64,000 nucleotides of DNA from Clostridium saccharoperbutylacetonicum N1-4(HMT) (lineage in GTDB: Bacteria > Bacillota > Clostridia > Clostridiales > Clostridiaceae): the NCBI RefSeq assembly GCF_000340885.1, contig NC_020291.1, forward strand, positions 5,269,001-5,333,000, read 5' to 3'. Positions 7,899 to 17,795 of this stretch are shown one piece after another. The position numbers and the translations under genes were made by a program. The notes under the pieces are model-generated. The model was not told where the DNA came from, ran no database searches, and saw only the letters and a program-made list of their open reading frames with translations. How positions within the stretch are numbered: position 1 is the stretch's first letter; the number at the start of each line of letters is the position of its first letter.

Positions 7899-10800
7899 AT
7901 TTACATTCCTCATAGTCAATATAAAACTAAAAGAGAAATAGTAGTATGGTCAAAGATTAAAATATTTACATTCCTCATAGTTAATATAAAACCAACAACT
8001 GGTGGAAGTAGTGGTGGTTCACATCATTCATTTACATTCCTCATAGTTAATATAAAACTTAGCCCACCCAATTTCTCTAAACATATAATAATTTATTTAC
8101 ATTCCTCATAGTTAATATAAAACAAAGGAGAAATAAATTTAACTGATGTAATAAATATAATTTACATTCCTCATAGTTAATATAAAACTCCGAAATATCC
8201 AAAGCACAAAAAGAAGGCAGAACAGATTTACATTCCTCATAGTTAATATAAAACAATTTACACTAGAAGGGGCTACAAAGGAGCCAGTAAAATTTACATT
8301 CCTCATAGTTAATATAAAACGTTTCTTAATTTGCTTTTTCCTCCCATTCTAGTAATATTTACATTCCTCATAGTTAATATAAAACATGGAAAAATAATTA
8401 TTGAAACTAGTCTTGATACCAAATTTACATTCCTCATAGTTAATATAAAACATAAATATCACTTGTAAATCTATCTATTGTACCTTTATTTACATTCCTC
8501 ATAGTTAATATAAAACGCAAGAAGCAATGTCGGGCATGATGGTATTAATGCAATTTACATTCCTCATAGTTAATATAAAACTTCACATTTTTGAGTATAC
8601 AACAACAAAATATATGCCATTTACATTCCTCATAGTTAATATAAAACTTGTACAAAAATATCATCAATGATAATGTTATAATCAATTTACATTCCTCATA
8701 GTTAATATAAAACTAGTAATAATATTTTCTTTAGAAGCTATAACAAAGTTATTTACATTCCTCATAGTTAATATAAAACGTATAAAGAAACTTTTTGTAT
8801 GTTGCCACGTAAGCATTTACATTCCTCATAGTTAATATAAAACCTTCAATCGATAAGGATAAGCTTTCTTTTGAGGAAAAATTTACATTCCTCATAGTTA
8901 ATATAAAACCAAATTTATCATTTGAAGCTAAAATGGCTAATATGGTATTTACATTCCTCATAGTTAATATAAAACTTACTTTTGATATATCAGTATTTTT
9001 AAATTCATAAAGATTTACATTCCTCATAGTTAATATAAAACAAAACACAAGATTGTAACGTGGATGGCAACATTCCACATTTACATTCCTCATAGTTAAT
9101 ATAAAACAGATTTCAGAATTTTAATATTAAATGGTGATTGCGTATTTACATTCCTCATAGTTAATATAAAACTTAAAATAATAATTCATTTATTGAGATA
9201 GGAGAATGATTTACATTCCTCATAGTTAATATAAAACGTGATATCTTTTATTATTCTTAAGCAACCATTTAATATTTACATTCCTCATAGTTAATATAAA
9301 ACAAATTGAACTGATTCATTATTGAATAGATGATCTAAATTTACATTCCTCATAGTTAATATAAAACCAATTAATGTTAAACTTTCATCATCTAAACTCA
9401 TTGATTTACATTCCTCATAGTTAATATAAAACCTATGCAACAACGCGTCATAAGTGATTTAGAAGCATTATTTACATTCCTCATAGTTAATATAAAACTC
9501 ATAATATTCACGTATAGTCTTATCAACCATCTTAATTTACATTCCTCATAGTTAATATAAAACTTAGACTATTGGCTTTGGGATAAATACGATAATAATA
9601 ATTTACATTCTGTTTAAATGTAGTTGCATTTATCTTATTGAAAGCTGATAAATACGATAATAATAATTTACATTCCTCATAGTTAATATAAAACCTATGG
9701 TTGGTGTTGTAGCTACAAGCGGTGGAGCTAATTTACATTCCTCATAGTTAATATAAAACCCTTTACTAGTAAATCTACTCTAACTTTTATCCTATATTTA
9801 CATTCCTCATAGTTAATATAAAACTAGAACATTATGACGTTTATAACATGGAATATATTGAATTTACATTCCTCATAGTTAATATAAAACTTTGGAAATC
9901 TGATAGTTTTAGACAATATTAAAAGGATTTACATTCCTCATAGTTAATATAAAACATTGACAAAATTTATAAATCTGTTAAATTATATATGATTTACATT
10001 CCTCATAGTTAATATAAAACAAAATTTATATAGAACATAAAGGGAATATTACTCCAATTTACATTCCTCATAGTTAATATAAAACGCATTAAGAAATTTT
10101 TTTATAATATTAGCCATTCTATCATTTACATTCCTCATAGTTAATATAAAACGTGATGCGATTGACTTCATTATGAAATATAAAAATTTATTTACATTCC
10201 TCATAGTTAATATAAAACAAACTGAACTGATTCATTATTAAACATATGGTCCAGATTTACATTCCTCATAGTTAATATAAAACTATTCTTTCTCTTTTAT
10301 TCATGTGTATATCTCCTTTATTTACATTCCTCATAGTTAATATAAAACTGATTATAATTCTTTCAATTCTTTAATTTCTTCAATATTTACATTCCTCATA
10401 GTTAATATAAAACGTTCTAAAAGTTATTGGAACTGGCACACTCCAATCTTTATTTACATTCCTCATAGTTAATATAAAACATGGAATTCAAAGAACATAC
10501 AACTATGTAAAAAACGAATTTACATTCCTCATAGTTAATATAAAACTAACATTATCCTTAATGTACTCTATCATTATTTCTTTATTTACATTCCTCATAG
10601 TTAATATAAAACATGATGTGTTAATATCTACAATAACAAATGTAAACCAATTTACATTCCTCATAGTTAATATAAAACTTATACATTTATTGCAAGAAAA
10701 AAGCAATAAAAATAATTTACATTCCTCATAGTTAATATAAAACAATGTGGAAAGCTTCAAAATTCAGAAATTATGATTAGATTTACATTCCTCATAGTTA

Positions 10801-11855
10801 ATATAAAACTTGATTAGTGACCATGTTAATGAAACAATTAATTTGAATTTACATTCCTCATAGTTAATATAAAACCTTAACAAAACAATTAATGTCTATG
10901 GCATTTGAAAAATTTACATTCCTCATAGTTAATATAAAACGAAGACAAGAAACTTGATGAACAAAAACAAATTCAAAATTTACATTCCTCATAGTTAATA
11001 TAAAACCTTTATGAAATTGAAGAAAAGAAGAAAAGCAGCAAGATTTACATTCCTCATAGTTAATATAAAACTTTAAAGAAAAAAAGAGGCTGGAACGTGA
11101 AATTTGGATTTACATTCCTCATAGTTAATATAAAACTGAATATATAATTGATGGGGATGGTATCTTAGTTGTATTTACATTCCTCATAGTTAATATAAAA
11201 CTTAGAGGTAATAAGTTAACTCTTATGAAATCTTATTTATTTACATTCCTCATAGTTAATATAAAACTTTAATAGATTCAAATGGAAGATTAAAATAATT
11301 AAAATTTACATTCCTCATAGTTAATATAAAACCTCTATAAGCATTGTAATAAGTTCCATATAAAGCAGATTTACATTCCTCATAGTTAATATAAAACTTA
11401 AAAATACAACAGATACATTATTTATTTTTAATAATTTACATTCCTCATAGTTAATATAAAACGTAACGCCAAAAAAGAACAATCAGAGAGTAGCCTATAT
11501 TTACATTCCTCATAGTTAATATAAAACCTGAAATAGTTAACTGGTTTAAAAACATGAAGAAAAAATTTACATTCCTCATAGTTAATATAAAACTTGATGA
11601 ACATAAAATTGATATGAATAATATCCATGATTTACATTCCTCATAGTTAATATAAAACCAAGTGATGCAGGAAAGTTTTACATGAAAATACCAAATTTAC
11701 ATTCCTCATAGTTAATATAAAACGAAGAAAGTGAGGTTGATTGCAATGGCATTAGGTAAAATTTACATTCCTCATAGTTAATATAAAACCTTTAGGCGGT
11801 AAATTAAGAACTTGTCTCCATTCATTATTTACATTCCTCATAGTTAATATAAAAC
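7899..11855 (-). CRISPR. Type I-B CRISPR array, about 60 repeats of 29 bp
   Basis: I count 60 full copies of a 29-bp repeat that reads GTTTTATATT...GGAATGTAAAT on the minus strand, separated by spacers of about 36-37 bp. The 3' GAATGTAAAT end and the cas genes at the right both indicate transcription right to left, leader at the right. The leftmost copy (7899-7927) carries a substitution (CATAGTCAAT for CATAGTTAAT), as expected for the oldest, distal repeat; the others appear identical. A truncated 10-bp repeat piece at 9601-9610 belongs to an abnormal unit described separately. Open frames within the array that repeat the motif ILTMRNVN are repeat artefacts. The size and the uniform repeats suggest an active system. 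Confidence 0.98.
9582..9675. repeat. Abnormal array unit: 36-bp insert flanked by a 29-bp duplication that is not the repeat
   Basis: Positions 9582-9610 and 9647-9675 are identical over exactly 29 bp. Each copy contains the last 19 bp of a spacer (GATAAATACGATAATAATA) and the first 10 bp of the repeat as read on the plus strand (ATTTACATTC). The bases just outside differ on both sides. Between them lies a unique 36-bp segment (9611-9646). The sizes equal one repeat length and one spacer length. This is the product expected if a spacer were integrated 19 bp out of register. In the transcript it would give one spacer-like segment of about 102 nt between flanking full repeats. Confidence 0.9.
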
Positions 11856-12036
11856 CCTAAAAAAAGTATACCATAACTCTAGTAAATTAGCCATTTATCG
11901 CTGATAAATTTGATTTAATTTTTATATTCTTGCGGTAAACCTTTAGTATGGAAATAGTGTTTATAGATATTATTACTCTAAAGCTAGAATTTATGCTGAT
12001 TTAAAACATCTTTTACCCAAAATTGATTTACTGCAA
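11856..12036 (-). promoter_or_regulatory. CRISPR leader
   Basis: These 181 AT-rich bp lie between the last (newest) repeat and the cas2 stop codon, where the leader with the array promoter and the Cas1-Cas2 docking site is expected. A short inverted repeat, ATTTATC-GCT-GATAAAT (11893-11909), sits about 40 bp from the first repeat. Exact promoter boxes cannot be fixed by eye. Confidence 0.75.
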
Positions 12037-12300
12037 CTACAAAAATAGCTCATCATAATTCTTTTGCTGTCCTATTACTTCTTTCTTTATATTGTGAATA
12101 TTTTTAACCATATAAATATAGAGTGAATCTTCATCTCTTTCTATAAATTTATTAACATCAGCTAGACATTTATGTAATTTTCCTTCTGTTATTTCTCCTT
12201 CAAATACTGAGTTTTGAGTCCAAGTTAAGTATTTTTTTAAACATTTCCGCACTCTATTTACCCGCTTTTCTCCAACATCATATGTTAATATTATAAACAT
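12037..12300 (-). CDS. cas2: CRISPR-associated endonuclease Cas2
   Basis: The 87-residue protein has the Cas2 ferredoxin-like fold signature MFIILTYDVGEKRVNRVRK, with Asp8 at the end of the first strand, and TQNSVFEGEI. With Cas1 it forms the integrase complex that measures and inserts new spacers at the leader end. It is the last gene of the operon: cas1 ends one base before its start, and the leader follows its stop. Confidence 0.97.
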   Translation of the reverse strand: MFIILTYDVGEKRVNRVRKCLKKYLTWTQNSVFEGEITEGKLHKCLADVNKFIERDEDSLYIYMVKNIHNIKKEVIGQQKNYDELFL

Positions 12301-12301
12301 C

Positions 12302-13285
12302 TTACCACCACGCCTTTAATGGCTTATATTCTTCATTTTCAATTGCCATTTTTATTATTTTATAACATTCTAATTTAATAAGATTCCTATACGATACATT
12401 TCTATGAAGACTCCTATGTTTTACTGTTGTTGATAATTTATTTTCAAGTTCTCTAATGAACTTCTTTTTCCCATTTTCATTTAATAAGCAGACTTCATTT
12501 TCAATTTGAAAATCATCTTTTTTAATCATACCCTTATTTATCATTGTAAAAATAATACTATCTACTATAAGCGGTTTAAATATTTCTGCTATATCTAAGC
12601 TTAGAGAAAAACGTTTTGTTGATGGTTCATGAAGATAGCTAATGGTTGGATCTAACTGAGTTTTATAAATTTCTCCAAGTACTGTTGTATACATCAAACT
12701 ATTTCCAAAAGAAATAAGTGCATTTATAGGGTCTGTTGGTGGTCTTTTTTCTCTCTTTTCCATATAAAAATCTTCTTTAATAAAAGTATTGAATGCTTCA
12801 TAATAGGCTTTTCTAGCTCTACCTTCTGCTCCCATTACTTCTTGAATTGTATTTGAATTATTCATTACTTGTCTTTCTTTTTCTATTTTATCAATATATT
12901 CTTGTGTAGTTATCTTATGTCTTCTTAAATTTCTAAGCATATGATGATTAGCCGAATCAATAAATGCTTTTGCTAATTTCAATCTAAGTGAAAATTCTAA
13001 ATACATTCTTGATTGATTAACTAATACTAATCCAGATACATTCTTTTTCTTAGAATAATAAGTTCCACTATAGAAACCATAATAATTATAAATATTAATT
13101 AAAATACTATATTTTGAAATATGATTCAAGAATTTTGTATTTAAATCTACTTCCCCAAATAAATGAAGTCTTTCTACTTCTTCTACAGGAATTGCTTTTT
13201 TATTTTCTTCCGAATCTACAAAATAAATAGTATTTTCTTTCCTCTTGATTCTTCCATTACTAAAAATATAATAATCTCGTCCCAT
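12302..13285 (-). CDS. cas1: CRISPR-associated integrase Cas1 (type I-B)
   Basis: The 327-residue protein shows the Cas1 catalytic signatures: Glu in EVMGAEGRARKAYYEAF, His in SYLHEPSTKRFSLSLDIAEIF and an acidic residue in that same helix. The N-terminal beta domain begins MGRDYYIFSNGRIKRKENTI. It is the DNA integrase of spacer acquisition and acts as a dimer of dimers around Cas2. The subtype is taken from the operon. Cas4 ends 4 bp before the start and cas2 begins 1 bp after the stop, so the three adaptation genes are tightly coupled. Confidence 0.97.
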   Translation of the reverse strand: MGRDYYIFSNGRIKRKENTIYFVDSEENKKAIPVEEVERLHLFGEVDLNTKFLNHISKYSILINIYNYYGFYSGTYYSKKKNVSGLVLVNQSRMYLEFSLRLKLAKAFIDSANHHMLRNLRRHKITTQEYIDKIEKERQVMNNSNTIQEVMGAEGRARKAYYEAFNTFIKEDFYMEKREKRPPTDPINALISFGNSLMYTTVLGEIYKTQLDPTISYLHEPSTKRFSLSLDIAEIFKPLIVDSIIFTMINKGMIKKDDFQIENEVCLLNENGKKKFIRELENKLSTTVKHRSLHRNVSYRNLIKLECYKIIKMAIENEEYKPLKAWW

Positions 13286-13289
13286 AGCC

Positions 13290-13811
13290 CTACTCTTCCT
13301 CCTTTACAAAACAATATTCATAATATGCACACTTACTGCAATGAGGATATGCTTCTACTTTTGGTGGATATTTTTCTTGCAAAAGTTCACTTATTCCTAT
13401 CAATGCTTCTTCTACTAAAGCTTCATTTTCTTTTGTTAATATCACTTCTTCAACTTTCTTTTCCTTTACATAATTTAAAGTTCCCTTTCGTTCTATACCA
13501 AGCCGCTTTAAATAATATAAATAGTATAATAATTGCATTTCATCAGCATGTCTCATTCTGCTAGTTATCTTAACTTCTCTTACATAATTATCATCAATAA
13601 TATCCAAACGTATTAAATTATCTATTAAAAGTTCTTTTGTCTTAGCTTTTTTATATGATTCCTTATGAACTACTGTGCCTTGCATTACTCTATCATTGGC
13701 AGATTCCATAGAAATTCCTTTATCAAAAAGCCACAATTTCCGTTTGCAGATAAAATAGTAATCAACTTTTAAACCACTAACCTTTAGATTTTCAAAATCA
13801 ATATTCAACAT
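13290..13811 (-). CDS. cas4: CRISPR-associated exonuclease Cas4
   Basis: The 173-residue protein has the four cysteines that bind the [4Fe-4S] cluster in Cas4 (Cys22 in FICKRKLWLF, then Cys158, Cys161 and Cys167 in CSKCAYYEYC). The RecB-type nuclease core includes EVKITSRMRHADEMQLLYYL. Cas4 trims prespacers and enforces PAM choice and orientation during acquisition. Its place between cas3 and cas1 is typical of type I-B. The gap to cas3 is 40 bp. Confidence 0.95.
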   Translation of the reverse strand: MLNIDFENLKVSGLKVDYYFICKRKLWLFDKGISMESANDRVMQGTVVHKESYKKAKTKELLIDNLIRLDIIDDNYVREVKITSRMRHADEMQLLYYLYYLKRLGIERKGTLNYVKEKKVEEVILTKENEALVEEALIGISELLQEKYPPKVEAYPHCSKCAYYEYCFVKEEE

Positions 13812-13851
13812 ATCACCTTCTAAAATAAAATATTGCCAAGCTTACAATCAA

Positions 13852-16068
13852 CTAGAAAATATTATCATATAACTCTCCCAAGCATAATCCTTCTTCCTTT
13901 GTATACTTAGCATTAATTAACAAAATATTATCTATTTTAGCTACAGGATCAACCCTAAGTTCATTATTTAGCTTACTAAATTTCTTTAATTTTTGTCTTG
14001 GAATACTTATAGTTAAGTTATTAATTTCTCTGAATAACTTATGTCTATCTGAATTTCTATCTTCAATAACTTCATCAAACAAATTCATATTTTTATTATA
14101 TAAATCATTTGGGATTACTCTAACTGAATCTATATCTCTTAATACTTTTTGAGCTTCTCTGCTTGTATTTTCATATGGAATTATATTTTCTAAAACATTA
14201 CAAGCTTCAATAAACTTCTTTAAAAATTTTGTTCCTTTTAACATTTCTTTTGAATATAATTTATCTACTAAATCTACTTTAATTGCTTCTTTTAATATTT
14301 GATTATCATAAGGCATTAATAATTCTATGCTTTTATTAAATATCTCCTCATCATAAACACCTCCAACTCCAGAAGCATTACTAGTATAAATAAATATATT
14401 CGGATCTGCTCCTTTAAAAGTTCTTTTTCTAAAACATCTTCCATATCTTTGAAACTGACTATCTAAGGTACTCATTTCACTTATTAAATAATCGAAATCA
14501 ACATCTAATGAAGCTTCTACTATTTGAGTAGTTACCCAAATTCCACATTCTTTGTTACCTTCTTTAGTAAACTTCTTAATTTCCTCTTCCTTCTTGCTCC
14601 TATCATTGTTATTAAATAACGAGTGTAATAAGTTTACATTAACTTTTTTATCTTCTAACAGTTTATAATATTCAATAGCCTTATCAACTGTATTAACTAT
14701 AACTAATACTTTGTTTTTCCTTCCAAGTTCAGAAACTTTCTCAACAGAATTAATTATCTCATCCTCTACTAATTTTATTTTGTGCCGATCATTATCTGAT
14801 ATAAATTTTTCTTCCTTAAACTCAATATTAAACTCTTTAAGTTTATCTTTATAAATTCTAGGCAAAGTTGCAGTCATTATCATAAACTTTCCACCCATTT
14901 CAATTAACTGCTTCACAGAATATAAAATTACTGCTGCTATCTCTGGTGAATAAGCTTGGATTTCATCTATTACCACTCTAGAATATGCCAAAGTTGCTAA
15001 TACCTTTTCATACCCCAAATATTTAAAAGGATATTTAAATATCTGATCTATAGTTGAAAAACTTAGCTTTTTGTTTAAAAGTGAAGCCTCTTCATATGTT
15101 TTGTAAGCTTCATCATCTCCTTGCTTTTCCATATATTCTAGAGCACTTGAATGAAGAAGTCCTACACTGTCATACCCAATATCATCTTTTACCCTAGAAT
15201 ATAGTGCATTTAAACTTACTCTTAATGGCAATGTAAAAAAACCTTTTTTATCATTTATCCATAACAATGCACTTTCTGTTTTCCCTATACCTGTTGAAGC
15301 TATAATTAAAAGATTATCTTCCCTATTTTTCATTGCAAATTCTTGTGGAGCTCTAAAATCCCAATCCTTATTCTTAAAAAAATCTTCTGTGCACTTACCA
15401 ACAGTTTTCTGTAACTTTTCTTCAACCTTAACATGGGCTGATGCAGAATGATCTAACCTATGAATCAATCCTTTAAGCATAATGTAAAATTTATAATTTT
15501 CATCTCTCTCTTTAATTCTTACTACATTTTCTATCTTTCCTGCATATCCCCCAAATACCTTGCTTATATTATTGCCCATATGCTTATTCATACCATCTAA
15601 TTCTTTGTCCAAAGTATTTTTTATATATTCTTTTATCTCATTTTGATCTGGAATACTTTTTCGCTCATGATGATATGCTATAGCTTGATATATAATATTC
15701 CTTAGAGGTTCTGAAATTTGTTTTAACTCCTCTGTTGGAAGAAATGCTGGTGAAAGATAGTTATGTGGAATTTCTTCATGTTTATCACATGGAATCTCAT
15801 TAAACTCCTCACTTTTTGGGTCAATATCTTTCATTTCTATTATCTTTTTTCTAAGCTTATTTTGAAATTGCACATTGCATTTACCATAGTCATGATATTC
15901 ACAGCAAAACTCCAGCAGCTTCCAAAAATATTCTGGTTCCATAAAATTTCTAACCACATTATTAATTTCAATTTCATAAGTATTCTTAAGATTTTCATAT
16001 TCTTTTAAAACATTATCTGTGTGCTCTTTTATTGTTTCCATAGGTTTAGTTTTTGCATAATATATCAA
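13852..16068 (-). CDS. cas3: CRISPR-associated helicase-nuclease Cas3 (HD + DExH)
   Basis: The 738-residue protein combines an N-terminal HD nuclease domain (about 1-230; CCEYHDYGKCNVQF, later IAYHHERKSI) with a superfamily 2 helicase (ASTGIGKTESALLW as Walker A, VIDEIQAYSP as motif II, MTATLP as motif III, RYGRCFRKRT as motif VI). Cascade recruits Cas3 to target DNA, which it unwinds and degrades. HD and helicase are fused in one chain. It is separated from cas5 by 139 bp carrying a strong hairpin, unlike the tight spacing of the other cas genes. Confidence 0.97.
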   Translation of the reverse strand: MIYYAKTKPMETIKEHTDNVLKEYENLKNTYEIEINNVVRNFMEPEYFWKLLEFCCEYHDYGKCNVQFQNKLRKKIIEMKDIDPKSEEFNEIPCDKHEEIPHNYLSPAFLPTEELKQISEPLRNIIYQAIAYHHERKSIPDQNEIKEYIKNTLDKELDGMNKHMGNNISKVFGGYAGKIENVVRIKERDENYKFYIMLKGLIHRLDHSASAHVKVEEKLQKTVGKCTEDFFKNKDWDFRAPQEFAMKNREDNLLIIASTGIGKTESALLWINDKKGFFTLPLRVSLNALYSRVKDDIGYDSVGLLHSSALEYMEKQGDDEAYKTYEEASLLNKKLSFSTIDQIFKYPFKYLGYEKVLATLAYSRVVIDEIQAYSPEIAAVILYSVKQLIEMGGKFMIMTATLPRIYKDKLKEFNIEFKEEKFISDNDRHKIKLVEDEIINSVEKVSELGRKNKVLVIVNTVDKAIEYYKLLEDKKVNVNLLHSLFNNNDRSKKEEEIKKFTKEGNKECGIWVTTQIVEASLDVDFDYLISEMSTLDSQFQRYGRCFRKRTFKGADPNIFIYTSNASGVGGVYDEEIFNKSIELLMPYDNQILKEAIKVDLVDKLYSKEMLKGTKFLKKFIEACNVLENIIPYENTSREAQKVLRDIDSVRVIPNDLYNKNMNLFDEVIEDRNSDRHKLFREINNLTISIPRQKLKKFSKLNNELRVDPVAKIDNILLINAKYTKEEGLCLGELYDNIF

Positions 16069-16117
16069 TTTGTTTCACCTGCTCTTTATTAATTTAATCT
16101 TATTAATAAGCATATGA

Positions 16118-16165
16118 AATAACAGGGGCATGCACCAAAATATACTTACATGCTTACCTGTTATT
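16118..16165. promoter_or_regulatory. Hairpin between cas5 and cas3
   Basis: AATAACAGG...CATG pairs with CATG...CCTGTTATT in the only sizeable gap of the cas operon. A T-run follows only on the plus strand. On the coding strand it is therefore more likely a processing, stabilising or partial attenuating hairpin than a full terminator. Confidence 0.6.
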
Positions 16166-16207
16166 TTTGAATATGACTTAAATATTGCCACTAGTCCATG
16201 AATTTAT

Positions 16208-16879
16208 TTAAGCTAAAAATGCAATATCTTTTTCTATTGAATCATCATCTATATAATACTCACCATTATCTAATGATTCATCACATTCAACATATTTAAC
16301 ATTTATCTTTCCCCATTGTCTAAGATCATTTACAATTCTATATACTTTATTAATTTTGTATCCAATACCTCTTAAAGATGTTTGGTATTTATCTGGAACA
16401 TACATTGAATACTTTAATTTAATATCCTTTTCATCATCAAATTCATCTTCTTTTAACAATTTATTCAATTCTACAAATTTAATATCATCCAGTCTTGCTA
16501 AATCTTCACGCCTTCCAAGTGTGAAAGCTGTATCAGTGGTTCTAAATCCTTCATAAATTTTATTCAAAGTATCTTCATCTGAAACCACATGAATTACTAA
16601 AGATACACCATAAAGCATATGAACATTTAATGGCATAGAAGTTATGTCATCTCCATTATAAAATCTAGTTGTATTATATGCTGTAAAAATCCCTTCATAT
16701 TTTCCTTGAACAGATACTTCCATTTCATGATAATCATCTTTCCCTGCACCTATAATTCCATGGAGCATTCCAATTACTGTTGAATATGGTGGCAGTGGAT
16801 ATGTTTCTGTAACTTTAAATGCATATGGTTTCTTGTAACAAACAGTTTCCTGGTATAATTTCAATTTTAAAGCCTTCAT
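16208..16879 (-). CDS. cas5: Cascade subunit Cas5 (type I-B)
   Basis: The 223-residue protein has the RAMP-type N-terminus of Cas5 (KALKLKLYQETVCYKKPYAF, then TYPLPPYSTVIGMLHGIIGA), most like the Cas5t branch found with Cst1/Cst2. Cas5 caps the 5' handle of the crRNA in Cascade. It lies 6 bp downstream of cas7. FTLGRREDLARL near residue 120 is also characteristic of the family. Confidence 0.93.
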   Translation of the reverse strand: MKALKLKLYQETVCYKKPYAFKVTETYPLPPYSTVIGMLHGIIGAGKDDYHEMEVSVQGKYEGIFTAYNTTRFYNGDDITSMPLNVHMLYGVSLVIHVVSDEDTLNKIYEGFRTTDTAFTLGRREDLARLDDIKFVELNKLLKEDEFDDEKDIKLKYSMYVPDKYQTSLRGIGYKINKVYRIVNDLRQWGKINVKYVECDESLDNGEYYIDDDSIEKDIAFLA

Positions 16880-16885
16880 CTAAAA

Positions 16886-17794
16886 TCACACCCCATAATA
16901 AGCATTAACTTTGTTCTTTAATTGTTTAAAGAAACTTTCTATATTAGAAACTCCTTCTTTAACTAATTTATCTAGTTCTTCTTCATTTCCAAAAACTCCA
17001 GAAACTACTCCAATATTTGTATTGTCTTTAACATTACATTCAAGTATAGTCATATCTAAAGCATCTTCTAATGGCTTAGTTTTTATATTGAATTTTCCTT
17101 TATTAATTTCTAACTCGATTCTGCCCATAAAAAATGGATTAGCTATATCATATGTTCCACCAATTATAAATAATGGAGATAGATTTTCTTGTCTTCCTCT
17201 TATATTTCTATTAAGAATTTTTACTAAATCTAATAACTGATTAACTCTCTTTGCCTTTTCACTATTATCTAAATTTAAATCTCCATCTACTCCAACTTTA
17301 TCTAAATCAATAGTGAGTGTATACGTATAATAGCTTAAGTGCTGTTCACTATTTGCTAAATTGGGATGTTCACCTATTCTATCAGCAAATCCTTTGTTAC
17401 TTAAAAAATCCATATCACTTTTATATGGTTCTAATGAAATAGCTGTAGATACTCTTGCTACAGCAGGTCTAATTGCTGAACCACCTTTTTCATCTCCTTC
17501 TTTTTTGGCAGTTTTCATATATCCAAACAAATCCATTTCTTCTGAATCTTTTATTGTATACTGATTCTTAAATTGAATTGTTCCTTTACTCTTATCCACG
17601 GTTTGCAAATTCCATCCAAAAATCTCTTCACCAAGTCTTCTTACATCATAAGTTAAGGCTTGTCTAGTAGCTAATGTATAAAAATTCCCATCATTTCTAG
17701 TTAATTTTTTTAATTCTGAAATATTACCTATTCCCTCACCATAATTTAAACTTTGACCTTGAAATATAATACTGCATGTAATTGACTTACCCAT
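16886..17794 (-). CDS. cas7: Cascade backbone subunit Cas7 (Cst2/DevR type)
   Basis: The 302-residue protein matches the Cas7 group of type I-B systems (Cst2/DevR): SITCSIIFQGQSLNYGEGIG at the N-terminus, TLATRQALTYDVRR, and SAIRPAVARVSTAISLEPYK near residue 110. Cas7 polymerises along the crRNA to form the Cascade backbone. It starts one base after cas8b ends and is followed by cas5 after 6 bp, so the effector genes are translated as a unit. Confidence 0.93.
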   Translation of the reverse strand: MGKSITCSIIFQGQSLNYGEGIGNISELKKLTRNDGNFYTLATRQALTYDVRRLGEEIFGWNLQTVDKSKGTIQFKNQYTIKDSEEMDLFGYMKTAKKEGDEKGGSAIRPAVARVSTAISLEPYKSDMDFLSNKGFADRIGEHPNLANSEQHLSYYTYTLTIDLDKVGVDGDLNLDNSEKAKRVNQLLDLVKILNRNIRGRQENLSPLFIIGGTYDIANPFFMGRIELEINKGKFNIKTKPLEDALDMTILECNVKDNTNIGVVSGVFGNEEELDKLVKEGVSNIESFFKQLKNKVNAYYGV

Positions 17795-17795
17795 A

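Noticed and set aside
8749..11628. Open frames inside the CRISPR array repeating ILTMRNVN/FYINYEECK
   Set aside because: They are translations of the 29-bp repeat in two frames with spacer-derived text between; no ribosome binding sites.
11947..12048. 34-codon plus-strand frame in the leader region reading GNSVYRYYYSKARIYADLKH
   Set aside because: It looks faintly protein-like but has a stop directly upstream and no start or ribosome site; too short to separate from chance in AT-rich DNA. A recombinase remnant cannot be excluded.
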